NCBI GenBank assembly: GCA_039545355.1
Contig: BCJJ01000002.1
Location: 955,956-1,019,955, forward strand
DNA length: 64,000 nt
Origin: Trichosporon coremiiforme
Taxonomy: Eukaryota; Basidiomycota; Tremellomycetes; Trichosporonales; Trichosporonaceae
Direction of reading: 5' to 3'
In this document: in pieces, positions 20,692 through 32,130 of the stretch
How the letters are laid out: each line of letters starts with the position of its first letter
How positions within the stretch are numbered: the first letter of the stretch is position 1
Translations under genes and position numbers: made by a program
The notes under the pieces: model-generated
The model's input: only the letters and a program-made list of their open reading frames with translations
Told to the model about the DNA's origin: nothing
Databases searched by the model: none

Positions 20692-23508
20692 ATGTCCGGC
20701 CAGTCTCTGCCTCCACTCGACCTCCTCTTCCCCTTTCCCTCGCCGAACTCTGACTCGTTCCTCACCCTCTCCACGCCCTCAGACACCGTTCTCGCGTCCC
20801 CTATCAACTGCCATCTCAGCCTCGACACCCTCGACGCCCTCGACAAGCTCGACCAGCAGCACAAGCTCTTCACCCCCCAGCCTCAGCCTACCATTGACCC
20901 AAACCTCACACACGCTCATCTCCCTTCCATCCACAACGACATCTTCACTACCGATAAGCCGCGCCCGAAGCCGACTGAGCCTCTGAAACAGTCCTCGCCC
21001 GAAGTCAAGCCCGACCCTTCCAAGCTGACTCCGTCTCCCAGCCCGCCTAAGCGTAAGGCCAAGGAACTCAAGGACAAGGACTCTAAAGACTCCAAGGACA
21101 ACAAGAGGGCCGCGAAGAAGGACCAGATGGACGACTCCCACCAGCAGACCCCGATACGCCCCCGCCCCATCGCCGCTGCCGCGAACAGCAGTACCGCGCC
21201 CGCCATCGCTTCCTCGTCCACCGTCCTCATCGAGCGCCGCAAGCGCGGCCGGAAACGCTACTCCTGTGCTGAATGTCGTCGGTAAGTTTGTGCCCACCGT
21301 CCACTACCACTCCCTCCACCTCCACCTCACCCCTTAGTCCTCCATCGCAGCACCCATCCTTAATTGTCCACCACTAACACCCAGACTTAAGCTGCGATGC
21401 TCCAAGTCCTGGCCGTGCACAATGTGTGAGCGGCGCGGCTGCGGTGCGATCTGTCCCGACGGCGTCGTCGACCGCAAACGGTGAGCTATTATCGTGTCCT
21501 TATCGCTAACATCAGTGAGCGCGTCGACAAAGAAGCGCGCGAGCGCGAGGCCCAAGCGGCAGCTGCCGAGAAGGCCGCTGCGACCGAGGACCCCAAGCCG
21601 ACCGACCGCGTCGCGACTAGCCCGCTTCGCAAGCTGGCGCACAGCTTCGAGAAGTGTGTCGTCGACACAACACCAGGCCAGCTGCGCATGGACGAAGACG
21701 GTCAGACGCGATACGTCGGTTCCCTCGCTGGCTCTGTCTACCTGCGCGAGGACCAGGACGCAGACCGGCGCCCCTCCTTGAACGGGGCCAGTGATCCAGG
21801 GGCCGGCGACGTGCTCCAGGCGGTGGGGACGCCAACGCTCCGGCGCGACCCCGTCGCCGATGCGCGCTCCAAACTCCCACCATGGAAAGAGGGAAGACGC
21901 ATGGTGGAACAATATTGGGAGCACGTGAACTGGATCCACCAGGTCATCCCCAAGATCACCTTCGACAAGTACCTCATCATGGCGTACGACCCCAGCGCCC
22001 AGCCACAGGCGGCTCAGCTCGCCTGTGTGCTCCTCGTCATGGCCCTCGGCGTCATGTTCGACCTGACGCTGCCGCCGTTCCACCCACGGTGCCATGAATT
22101 GTTCTTCGCAGCGCAAGACTTGTTGTCTGCGACGCGTTCAGAGAAACCGAGCGTGACCCGGATCCAGGCCCTGAGCCTGTTTGGAACCTTTGTGCTGAAT
22201 GATCAGAGTGAGTTTGACGGTATGGACTGAAGCTGATAGAAAGCAGGCGCAGACGGCGCAGAGGCCTTCTGGCCGATCATCGGCAGCACTTTGAAGAGCG
22301 CTCTCACCGTGAGTTCTCACTTGCCCGTTGCAAGCTAATGATCAGGTGGGCCTTCACCGTGACGGCGAAGCCTTCGGCCTGCCCGAGGACGAGGTGCAAG
22401 AACGCCGCAAAGTCTTCTGGGAGTTGATGGAGTACGACCGTGTACAGGCTATGACGTTCGGTCGTCCCTGCGGCCTCAGCAACAGACACATGGACACGAA
22501 GATGCCGCTGCCCGACAACCGGCTCTTCTTTGATGACAGCGGGTACCACCACGCGAAACACTGCGTCGTGCAGATGCTCGAGCGAGTCAACGACACTGTG
22601 AGCCAAGTGAAGTTACATCACAGCTGACAAAGCAGCAAGTCCAGCCCACGCCCGTGCCGTATCAGACTGTGCTTGAGATCGACGCGGAACTGCAGGAGTT
22701 CCGCAAGTCTCTTCCCGAATCTCTCATGTGCAGTATCGCCATCACGGACCTGCCTATGAACGCACACCCGCAGACTGTGCTCCAGCGTCTCGGTATTCGT
22801 CTCTTCATCTCTGAAGCGCGTCTGCATCTGAACCGCGGCGCGTTCGTGCAGGCTCTCAAGGAAAACAGCACCGCCCCATCGCGCGGCACGTTCGGCGAGA
22901 GTTTCATCGCACTCTACGAGTCTGCACAGGAGATTGTCCAGGTCGTCAAGGCCCTTGTGCTCTTCAGCCCCGCGCTGGCAGAGCGCTGGTGGTTCTTCTG
23001 GTTCCACGCCTTCTCGGCCGCTGTGTGCCTCGCGGCGATCTCGCTCGAGGCTCCCGCTTCCGGGTTCGCGACGCCCGCGTACTCTGGCCTTTCGATCGTG
23101 TGCGACCTCTCGGCGGCGGCTCGTGACGGATCCCGCGTGCGTGACGGGCTGAACACGCTCCTTCAACTCCGCAAGCGTGCCCAAGAGAGGCTGAAGGAGG
23201 GCATCCGCTCCCCTGGCTCGGAAGATGACGAGGTTAGGAGGTTGCTCCTGGCGGAAGTGCGCGAGGCGCAGCCCAGGAGGCGTGTTAGTCCCCCGGGCGC
23301 AAGGGACACGCATCTTTTGCAACAGCCGCAGTTCGATGCCCAGATGTCCGGGGGAAGTGCCGAGGGTCAGCTGCCCGTCATTGAGGAGCCGATTGTCTCC
23401 ACTGGGCCCATCATGCCCCTCTGGCCTGATGCTGCCAGCGCGTTGGAGTATGGACTGGCGCTAGATGCGCTGGGTCTCAATGTGTTTGACTGGGACCAGG
23501 CGGCGTGA
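20692..23508 (+). CDS. Zn2Cys6 fungal transcription factor
   Basis: Six exons (20692-21281, 21385-21480, 21516-22207, 22247-22308, 22346-22597, 22636-23508) encode 854 aa. The N-terminus is disordered and followed by a basic stretch (RRKRGRKR). The binuclear zinc cluster is CAECRRLKLRCSKSWPCTMC, then C after eight residues (ERRGCGAI), split by the first intron. The middle-homology (fungal_trans) domain is visible by EYWEHVNWIHQVIPKITFDKY, VGLHRDGEAFGLPEDEVQER and the MTFGRPCGLS block. Such proteins are nuclear and bind CGG-type half sites. It ends 232 bases before the convergent ESS2-like gene. The target pathway cannot be read from neighbours. Confidence 0.9.
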
Positions 23509-23739
23509 GCGCGAGCCCGAGAGCGAGGGCGAGGGAGTAGGCGAAGAAAAGGGGTGCCTCTGGCACACATAAAAGAAAATGGCAAGAAAGTGAGGAAGCA
23601 GCGTTTGGGTCTATACGTGGTACATCTTGGTTGTACAGGTTGTCTTGTTCTCTCATGTATTTCTATCGCGTTCATCTAGCTGGGAGCGAAGCGAGCCTCT
23701 CTCACCTCCCTCTACCAGCTGCTACTAATGAACAGTGGG

Positions 23740-25693
23740 CTATCGCCTCGGACTCGGAGACCAGCCCATACCCCCAACCTTAGACTTAAAGATCCCCTCG
23801 TCCTTTCCAAACCGCATCGGGGTTCGCCCCGTCGTCCTTTGCAACAGGCTCTGGGCCGCCGGAGTCAAGTTCCCCCGTTGGCTCGGCGGGCCCATACTCC
23901 CCCTTGCCCCGCCTCCAGACCCGCGCACTGTCCGACTCGCCGCAGCCTTGAGCGCGCTCGGCGTACGAGGCGTAGAGGGAGAAGAGGCGTACATCCTCGC
24001 CCGGTCCGAGATGGATTTACTCGCTTTATTGCCGAGCTTGCGTCCGAGTTCGTCCCGTTTCTTCTCCTCAGGGAATCGGAAGCTGGGTCCAGAGTCGCCG
24101 AAGCTGTCGTCGGCGGAGGTGGAGACGCGCTTAGGCGTGGCCAAGAGCGAGCCGTACGTCATCAGGGGCATGTCCTCGGGCTCGAGGTCTGGTTCGTCTA
24201 CCAGATCCCATTTCTTGCCCTCCCCTTCTTCCTCGTCGTCGGAGAGACTCGTGCCGGCATCAGAGGCAGAGGTCGAGGCGGATGCACGGCGCATCTGGCC
24301 CTTCACCGCCCTATCGACCCAGGTGCTAGCGTAGGAAGTCGACGGTGCGTGGCCGACATCATCTTCGTCGTCGTTGATGCGCGTGTTCCTGTACGAGACA
24401 CTCGGCGCGGGTCCTTTCCTGGCGCTTGGGAAGGAAGAGGGTTTGGACGGCGGCGGGGGGTACGGCGCCTTGTAGCTATCGGGAGGGAACATGAGCCCGT
24501 TCATTGCCTTGTATGGCCATTGCTGCACGTTTCCGCCTTCGTTCTTGTCGGAGCCGAGGGCGGCCTTCTCGGCCGCTTGGAGCGACTCGCGATCGGACTG
24601 CCCGCGCCCGCGCCCGTCCCCGGATCCACTGGCCAGGTCACGGTGTGGGACGATCGCGCCGGAGGAGTCCGTGATCGCGGTCGGGGGAAGACCGGCCATC
24701 TCCAGTGCCTTGCCTAGCGGATGGGTGGGCGGGAGGATCTTCTCGTTCAGCGTTGGCTGGGTGGATTTGATGAGGGCGCCGGCTTCCGTTCGCTTGACCA
24801 ACGCTCCGCGCTCGCCCTTTCCTTCACCCTCTTCTGCGGTCGGGGCCGTGAGGAGCTTGCGCTCCTCCCAAGCGCCTCCCTCTCCATCCTCCCTCTCGCG
24901 CCCTCCCTGCGCGAGCCCTCCGATCATTCTCCGTCCATTGCCGTCGACGACCCAGCCGCTCTGCGCCGCGTCGAGGATTGCCTTCCGCTTCACTTCTCCC
25001 TCGATCCGTCTGTCCTCCTGAACGCGCTCAAACTCCCACACGAGCTGGTTCCGCCGCTTCCGGTCCTGATTCTCGCTGTCGAGGATAGACGCAAAGCCCG
25101 CATTGTCCTCGGAGGTGTAGTTCCGCTGAAATGCGTCGAGGGACAGGTCGTCCCGCACCCTGCGCTCCTTCTTGTTCGGACCGGCTTCGGGTTCCAGTTC
25201 GGCAGACCGAGCCCGCCGTCGAGTTGGATGGTCGAGAGGGATGTCCCACCCCCGCTGTCCGAGGTTGATCCGCGGCGTCGAGTCGAACTGCTGCCTGAGT
25301 TCCTCCTGAGCACGTTCCCGCTCTCTCTCCTTCCTCTCGTGGTCTGATGCCCAACTGGAGCGTCCTTCCTCCTTATCCTGTGCTATCCGAGCGAGTTGTC
25401 GGATAGATGAGGAGAGGCCCGCGGCATCATTCGAAGCAAGGGAGGAGAGGTATGCATTCGTCGCCCGGAGGTGGGGTAGGTCGGGGAAGAAGTCGCGGCC
25501 GATGATACGAGAAAGCGTTTCCGTGTACTCATCTTCCTGAAAGTTAGCTATCAGGTGTGACGTGGACATGGGAGACGGGGAGACTCACGTCAAGCACTTG
25601 TTGCTGATAGAGCGACCTTTGGCCTGAGGACGCCGACGGCCCCTCGATCAGGCGCGGCGGCGGGCCGGGGCGTGGTCTCATGTCGTCGGGCAT
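23740..25693 (-). CDS. ESS2/DGCR14-family nuclear protein (spliceosome-associated)
   Basis: Exon 1 (25693-25589, 35 codons) ends QQQVLD at a GTGAGT donor. A 52-nt intron leads to exon 2 (25536-23740), which starts EDEYTETLSRIIGRDFFPDL, the hallmark start of the ESS2 (DGCR14/Bis1) family. Total is 633 aa. Further family traits are the charged RKERERERAQEEL helix, the segment SLDAFQRNYTSEDNAGF, and the YKAMNGLMFPPDS motif. Family members associate with late spliceosomal complexes and influence splice-site choice. The C-terminal third is Ser/Pro-rich, with SSPSTPRTPSALKAA. It starts 236 bases from the amidotransferase gene on the opposite strand. Confidence 0.87.
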
Positions 25694-25929
25694 TGCGTCG
25701 CTTCTTCACTTGATCGCTCGACGCTGGCTGCGTTTTTGTCAGAAAGCTGTTGTGGTTGCGATCGCAGCTAGCGTTGCAGCCCTGACACAGTAGTAGTGAT
25801 CGCCGCCTTCGACATTTGGGTGGCAACGGCGCGTCCACCGTGGGAAATTCGCTCGAACCCGGTGGGCGACGCACGTCGGTGACTCAACGTCAGCTCGCTC
25901 GGTCACTTTGTCAACAACCATCACGAATC
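25694..25929. promoter_or_regulatory. shared divergent promoter
   Basis: 236 bases separate the ATG codons of the ESS2-like gene (-) and the amidotransferase gene (+). No TATA box is evident. Confidence 0.35.
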
Positions 25930-27111
25930 ATGACCAAGCGCATCGTCCGTCTCGCGCTGCTCCTGTGCGACACTCCGGTACGCTTAGAATTTGTGCTCAC
26001 CAGCTAACCTCAAGCTTCCCTCGGTGCAGGCGGACTACGGCACTTGTGAGTTAACCGAATCCGCTTTCGCGGCTACCTTTCTGAAGCTAACGTCAGACGA
26101 GGACATTTACCGCGACTGGCTCCTGAAGGCGCAGGCCGCGAGCCCCGACGAGGCGATCAAGAATGCGGAACTCGTACTTGACGCCTACAACGTTGTCGAC
26201 AAGAAGGAGTACCCGCCAGCTGGAAGGCTCGACCCGGGACACCCCGAGGCGTATGACGCGATCATGATGACCGGCTCGAGTGAGTAAGAGGGGGGAAGGG
26301 GGTTGCAGAGAGCTCTGAGGTCTCTCCCCTCGCAGAAGTTAGCTCTCTGGTCGTCCCTGCCATCGCTTCAGAGTATTTACAGCCTGATCACCAGCTTCAC
26401 GTACCGCAGAGAGCTAACATTCCAGAGCACACCAGCTTCGACCCGCAGAGCAGCTTCGCACCTGGCCTGATCGAATTCATCCGTGACGTCGCGACACACC
26501 ACCAGCACATTCCCATTCTCGCCGTGTGCTTCGGACACCAAATCGCTGCGCTCGCACTTGGCGGCGAGTGCGTCAAGGGCTCAAACGGATGGGAGATCGG
26601 CGTGTACAGCAACAACTTCACCAAGGAGGGAAGGTACTGGTGGAGCGACTGCGTTGTCCAGGACGGCGCGGACAAGATCTACGTTGAGCAGATGGTGAGT
26701 CGCTGTCTTGTGGTAGTCAGGCCGCATCGTACGCGGTTACACAAGCTTCATTATGGCCGGCGTCACGTAAGCTAACCTCAGCACAAGGACCACGTTCCTT
26801 CCGTGCCGCCCGGGTGCCAGCTGCTGCTGACGTCGGAGCGGTACCCGGTGCACTCGTTCGTCAAGCTTCACCCGGCGAGCACGCCCGAGAAGCCACTCGC
26901 GCAGGTGCTCACGATCCAGGGACATCCTGAGTTTACGCCCGGAATCGTGCAGCGCATGGTGAATGCACGTGCGGAGCAGGGCATCTTTGACGGCCCGACG
27001 ACGGCCGAGGCCAACCGCCGCCTCGGAGGCAAGGACGGGCACGGCGCCGAGGGTTACGGCCGCCTCGGCTGGGCCATGTGGAAGGTCATGATGCAGGAGC
27101 TCCCCAAGTAA
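25930..27111 (+). CDS. class I glutamine amidotransferase (GATase1, GMP-synthase-like)
   Basis: Exons 25930-25977, 26015-26045, 26097-26279, 26426-26694 and 26782-27111 give 286 aa. The start MTKRIVRLALLLCDTP matches stand-alone GATase1 proteins. The nucleophile elbow is AVCFGHQIAALALGG (Cys) and the His-Glu pair is IQGHPEFTPGIV. No synthase domain follows, so the acceptor of ammonia is unknown; relatives include the yeast YLR126C type. The first intron needs an AAG acceptor (26014) to give the expected LPSVQADYG continuation. The TAA stop (27109-27111) lies inside a perfect donor, GTAAGC, at 27108, so splicing could remove it and continue into UBA3 (see 27108-27158). Confidence 0.85.
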
Positions 27112-27158
27112 GCCCTGGGCGCGCGGCAATTGTAGGGCTGAGCTGATGCAATGCGTAG
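27108..27158 (+). other. candidate in-frame intron bridging the amidotransferase and UBA3
   Basis: GTAAGC donor at 27108, GCTGATG branch-like site near 27140, and TAG acceptor at 27156-27158 delimit 51 nt. Removing it joins AA|G to AGT GCT GCG, which is exactly the UBA3 frame, and deletes both the amidotransferase TAA and the UBA3 ATG. Retaining it leaves two ORFs separated by 39 nt. Whether both forms exist is not known. Confidence 0.45.
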
Positions 27159-28707
27159 GAGTGCTGCGTCCAAAAGTGCAAGTGTCGCGAACAGCAACAG
27201 CAGACCCGTGAACAACAGCAACAGCGCGAACGGCGCCGCCGCGACAACCGCTTACATTGCCGACCCGACGCGCTACGCGGCTATCGACAAGCTGCTCGAC
27301 AACGAGGGCCCGTTCACGGCCGAGTTCCAGGGTGCCGACGCCGCAAAGGACTTTCTCCGCAACCAGTGCAAGGTGCTCGTGATCGGCGCGGGCGGGCTCG
27401 GTTGCGAGATCCTCCAGAACCTTGCTCTCAGTGAGTTAACTGAACTGGAGGACACTAATGTTCAGCCGGTTTCGGCGACATCCACGTCATTGACATGGAC
27501 ACGATTGACATCTCGAACTTGAACCGTCAGTTCCTGTTCCGCGAGAGTGATGTTGGCAAGAGCAAGGCGCTCGTCGCGGCGGACTTTGTCACGCGCCGCC
27601 TGCCTGGCATCAAGGTGACTGCGCACCACAATAAGATCCAGGACAAGCCGCTGTCGTTCTACAAGGGGTTCAACATCATCATCGCGGGCCTTGACTCGAT
27701 CTCAGCGCGCAGGTGGATCAACGCGACTCTCGTCAACATGGTCGATGAGGAGGACCCCGAGAGCCTGAAGCCGCTCATCGACGGCGGCACCGAAGGCTTC
27801 AAGGGCCAGGCGCGCGTCATCCTCCCGACCATCACGTCGTGTTACGAGTGCTCCGTAAGCTTCACTTTGAGCGTGCCAGCTGACATCAGACTGACATGCT
27901 GACGCCGCCGACGGCGTTCCCGATCTGTACGATCGCGAACACGCCCCGTCTGCCCGAGCACTGCATCGAGTGGGCGAGCGTGCTCGAATGGCCTCGCGTC
28001 TTCAAGGGTGAGCTGTGCCACGGAGTTTCGGACTGACAGGCAGACAGGAAGCTTGACACGGACGACCCGGACCACATCGAGTGGCTGTTCCAGAAGGCGT
28101 CTGCGCGTGCCGCAGAGTTCGCGATCGAGGGCGTGACCTGGCAGCTTACGCAGGGCGTCGTGAAGAACATCATCCCTGCGATCGCGAGCACGAACGCGAT
28201 CATCGCCGCGTCGTGCTGCAACGAGGCGTTCAAGATCGCGACATCCGCCGCGCCATACCTGAACAACTACATGATGGTGAGTTGACAGCCCGACGTTAGC
28301 TGATCCCAGTACGTCGGTAACGACAGCCTGTACACGTTCACTTTTGAGCACGAGAAGCGCCCGGACTGTCCCGTGTGCGGCGGCGAGAGCGTCACAGCCG
28401 AAATTGGGAAGGACTGGACGCTCGAGAAGCTCGTCGCGTGGATCGAGGACAGGCAGGAGTTGTAAGTGCCCCGGCGTTCAGCTGTGTGGCCGTAAACAAG
28501 CTGATGCCCCACAGCCAGATCAAGCGCCCCTCGCTCGCGTACTCGGACGGTCGCCCCCTGTTCTTCCAGGCCCCACCGCCGCTGTTCGAGCAGACCAAGG
28601 GTAACCTGGAGAAGCCCGTCGCAGACCTCGTTCCCGAGGGCGAGGACATTGTCGTGACCGACCCGGGGCTCCCGTTCAACCTGTCGGTCACGGTCAAGTA
28701 TGTGTGA
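27151..28707 (+). CDS. UBA3: NEDD8-activating enzyme E1 catalytic subunit UBA3
   Basis: Exons 27151-27430, 27466-27854, 27890-28007, 28044-28276, 28310-28461 and 28515-28707 give 454 aa, normal for UBA3. The adenylation domain has [38 protein letters not shown] and the [14 protein letters not shown] segment; the catalytic Cys lies in [19 protein letters not shown], and CPVCGGE belongs to the zinc site. With its partner ULA1/APPBP1 it activates NEDD8/Rub1 for cullin modification. A low-complexity Ser/Asn-rich leader precedes the domain. The only in-frame early ATG is 39 nt after the upstream stop, leaving almost no room for a promoter; this supports a shared transcript or fusion with the amidotransferase. 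Confidence 0.9.
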
Positions 28708-29285
28708 GAGGCGAGCCGCAGAACAGCGACACATTAAAAATCGGCGAGACACGGCAACACACAACGGATGTATGTATAGGGAGCATGTAGATAGAGGGCG
28801 ACGTGTACATATGCAGAGACAGCATTTCCGGCTCTTTGATGTCGAAATGGGCGCGGCAGATCCAGTGCACCGAGTGAATGGAACGGACTGCGCAATGCAA
28901 TGCGGGCAGGGGTGGAGTTAGCGGGAGCTTTCGGAGACGGGGGTCGGAGTCCGGTCGGTGACTTACTTCCCATCACCCAAGGCCCAAGAGGCTGGGCAGC
29001 GGTTCCGGGGCTCTGCGGTTCTGGCTGGGCTTGCGAAGGCGGAGTGCTGAGCTTGATCTTTCATTTGGTTCTCTTTCTCACCGTCTTCATCATCGCCACT
29101 TTCCCCCCTTCCGTTCACGACTGTATTCCCTCTCTCCGACGTCTCGTGTATCACTCAGCTCTACGCATACACATTTCACGACCCTAGCATAACCCTGCAA
29201 CCCCTATAACGACTCCACCCCGCCTCGCGTAAACAACATCATCCCGCTCCGCAGTCAAACACATCAAAACATCTAGCCGGACGCC
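28708..29285. other. intergenic region
   Basis: About 580 bases; the second half is pyrimidine-rich and suits a promoter and leader for the gene at 29286. No other feature is recognised. Confidence 0.3.
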
Positions 29286-30734
29286 ATGTCCACAGAATAC
29301 CTCCTCGGGGGCAGCCCAACGTCGGGCGTGTCAGCCGTGACGTCCTTCTCAGCCGACGACGGCTGGCACACCATGACCAACCCGAGACCCGGGCCGACAC
29401 CGTGGCCGTCCAGCCGCCCGATGAACAGTGGTATCGGAGCTGACAGCAAGACTATCTACCTTGTAGTAAGTGGACCAGCCATCACACTGAGGCATTAGGT
29501 AGAGCGCGCCATCGCCCTTGGTGCTCGCGTCGCACATGTGCAGTCGCGTAGTCGCAGAACACAGGCGATCATGCACTGACGTGATCGTCACCCCACACCC
29601 TCCTTCATCCCTTACCCCGCTCGACCCCGCACCACAACGCCTAACCAGCCTCGCCCGGTCCTCGACCTCGCTAACGCATCAGTTCCTCGCCGTGCTCGTT
29701 CTGATCGTGATCCTCGCGATCCTCCTCACGATACGTCGCTACCGCCTCCGACGCCGATACTGGACGGCTACGCAGCTTGCGATCTCGCGCGGTGAACCCC
29801 TTCCCCCAGCGCGCTGGGGGGATGACGATCCGTGGGGACTGCTCTTTCCCCGGTCTGAACGGTGGCAGGGGCGCAGGAAGGAGAGGCGGTGGATGCGCGT
29901 ACCCACTTTGTGGGACGCGGTGGACACTGATGGGGAGATCTGGGATGCAACCGGACAGGTGAGTCTTACGTCACGAGTGCCCAAGTCGAGTGTCAGCGCT
30001 CGTAGCTTCTGGTCCTCTGGCGCTCGCAGATACTAGGTGCGGAAGATTATAGCTAACGTCAGCCATTGTCACTGCAGAGTCGCCTCCCGCCCCCACCGAA
30101 ACCCGAGCCCGTTCTCCCGGCCCCGGCCCCTCCTCCACAAGGCCTCAGTGCCGTCGGCGACGCAATCAGGCGCGGCTGGCGCGGCGCCGAGCCTCCCCCT
30201 CCCCCCGAGCCGAAGCGGAAGGAGCCGAAGGAGTCCGAACGGCCCCTGGAGGCCGAAGAACCCGTCCGCATTGCGGTTCTAATCCAGATGCCCGTTGACC
30301 CCTCCACTCCTGCGCCGTTGTACGACGACGCCGAGGATGAAGTTGCGTGGCGGCCGGGCATGGAGCTCGGCGTGTGGGAGGGCAATCTTGCCGGAAGCAC
30401 GCACGGCATGCGCGCACACGAGGCTGAGCATGTCTGGGCGTACCCGCCTGCTGGATATGGTGACGGGGGGTTGGAGAGCGAACCTCCCGCTCGGCCCCAG
30501 AGCCAAAGCCAGCAGGGCCAAGGGCAGTACGCACCCCCCGCGGGCCCCCCACCAGGCCTGTACAGCGGGTACGGCTCCGGCGGGCTTGATTCCGAACGCC
30601 AGCCACAGACGTACTCGTCCCCGAGTGCCGGGATTTATGGTGGATACGGCTCAGGCGGCCTCGAGTCCGAGCAAGGGATTTACGCCCCGCCCCCTGGTCC
30701 CCCACCGATGACCTATCCGCCCCGACAGAGTTAA
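29286..30734 (+). CDS. single-pass membrane protein with Pro/Gly-rich cytosolic tail
   Basis: Exons 29286-29465, 29683-29958 and 30063-30734 give 375 aa. A Ser/Thr/Gly-rich N-terminus of about 60 residues leads into one hydrophobic helix, FLAVLVLIVILAILLTI, followed by RRYRLRRR, so the tail is predicted to be cytosolic. The tail has a Trp-rich patch, a proline stretch and three copies of a (Y)GYGSGGL(E/D)SE motif. There is no signal peptide before the helix. The first intron is long for this locus (217 nt), and the last has two in-frame acceptors 15 nt apart (30062 and 30077). Architecture resembles fungal plasma-membrane sensor-like or palI-like proteins, but no family can be named. Confidence 0.65.
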
Positions 30735-30916
30735 CTATAGACGTATTCTAACCACTATCTGTTGTGTTGTATCTGAGCTGAATTTAGGCATGTATGCACC
30801 GTTTGCATCCCCCGCTCTGCTCGCAAGCATCGAAGCATGCCGACAGGCGGGACGGGGTACTCACCCAGCTCTGTGCGACAAGGGTTGGGATCAGGATCGG
30901 AGAACCCTGTGGCTTG

Positions 30917-30946
30917 GAGATATGGAGATATGGAGATATGGAGATA
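30917..30946 (+). repeat. 8-bp tandem repeat, gagatatg x 3.75
   Basis: Three perfect copies of gagatatg plus gagata. A simple-sequence tract with no other feature attached. Confidence 0.8.
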
Positions 30947-31432
30947 AGATTGTTACTGATGATTGATGAGTGACTGATATCAAAAGACAGTGACAGCTCA
31001 GGCAACAGAGGAGGCCTGTTGCCCTCGAGGTCTACGTTGAGGAGGACCTGCGCTAAATAGCCGTTGTAACGGCACAACTGCTGGTTATTCTGGCTGGCTG
31101 GCGGAGAGGACGACAGAGCGTGCCCAGAACGAGTGCGCACGCGGTCCTCGCAAACCGTCAGGACCCACGCCACTGTGTCCGCCGTGAGCTTCGAGGATGT
31201 CGAGGTGGAAGCTGGCGTCGTCGTTTGTGACAGCTGCAGGGAGTTAGTTGGCCGGAGGGCTTGCAATGGGTTTAGCAGAGGTCGGAGAAGGGGGGATTGA
31301 AGAGATGAGCGCCGAGTACTGACATCAGGAACGACTGGCGTGCAGGTGACCCCCCTCCTCCTCAGGCGGGACACGGCCAGCCGCCGCCGTGTACGCTGCG
31401 AGGAGAACTTGAATTACTGCGGGGGCGCAGGA

Positions 31433-31633
31433 ATGCCGGAGTGCGGCGGGGCAGCAATCGGCCGGGTACAGCATTTTGATCACACACTAAAGCCGATCCA
31501 CGCCATCGCGCGCTCCGGCAAAAGACATGTGGCCGTCAAGGAGTACGTTGAGGAGGTCGGCGTGACAGTGCTGATTCCCTGCTATTGCAAGCTTGAGGGC
31601 CGTGAAATGAAGGAAGTAAGGTTAGTTTACTAA
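31433..31633 (+). CDS. weak hypothetical ORF
   Basis: The ATG at 31433 opens 66 codons reading MPECGGAAIGRV and later KRHVAVKEYVEEVGVTVLIP then CYCKLEGR. The composition is protein-like, and a GTAAGG donor-like string near the end (31617) suggests a further exon, but none could be joined. No family is recognised; it may be spurious. Confidence 0.2.
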   Translation: MPECGGAAIGRVQHFDHTLKPIHAIARSGKRHVAVKEYVEEVGVTVLIPCYCKLEGREMKEVRLVY

Positions 31634-32055
31634 ACCCGAATTTCGTATTTCAAGGTAAACATCTTCTTAGGGTCTTGAAGATATATAAATAGCTAGAAGT
31701 CCCCCCGAGAAACGGATAGGCTGTGGCGGAGTTGGGGTGGTGCGCAAGTTTCAGACCACCATTCTAGTCGCTCACCATCATTCGCAGGAGCACGCTCCAG
31801 AACGCGAAGCGCAACGCTCCGGAGGGGCGAAGTGGCTCGGCACACGGTGGGTCGGCCAATCGGTCCCTCAGAGTCCTGCACGTCCATCTGTCCCGCATGT
31901 CCATCAGACTCCCTGCCTTGGCCAGCCGTGTCTCGCGTTTCACTCCGAGCATCCTCGTCGCACACTTCGCACTCGTCGCACTGTGTGCACCAGTCTCCCC
32001 CACAGCCCGGCGGACGTTGCGTGTCCGCTGTGCTTCCCCCTCCAGACGCAGTACA

Positions 32056-32061
32056 TATAAG
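32056..32061 (+). promoter_or_regulatory. TATA-like element of the F-box-like gene
   Basis: TATAAG 75 bases before the ATG at 32131, followed by a pyrimidine-rich leader. Confidence 0.4.
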
Positions 32062-32130
32062 TGGCCACGTCGATGTCCTTTCCATTTCCCACCATCACCT
32101 TCCTCTTCATCATCGAACCACATTTCAACA

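Larger units (their letters stand above)
30735..32055. other. gene-poor region with weak ORFs
   Basis: About 1.3 kb. It contains a short 8-bp tandem repeat at 30917-30946, a minus-strand open frame (31374-30784) with no domain, and a weak plus-strand frame at 31433-31633 listed separately. The last few hundred bases lead into the TATAAG element of the F-box-like gene. Confidence 0.3.

Noticed and set aside
23735..25347. Long plus-strand frames opposite the ESS2-like gene
   Set aside because: They are mirror frames of a well-supported minus-strand gene with GC-rich codons.
30784..31374. Minus-strand open frame of 196 codons
   Set aside because: Ser/Leu-rich without motif; crosses a simple tandem repeat; no promoter or splice evidence.
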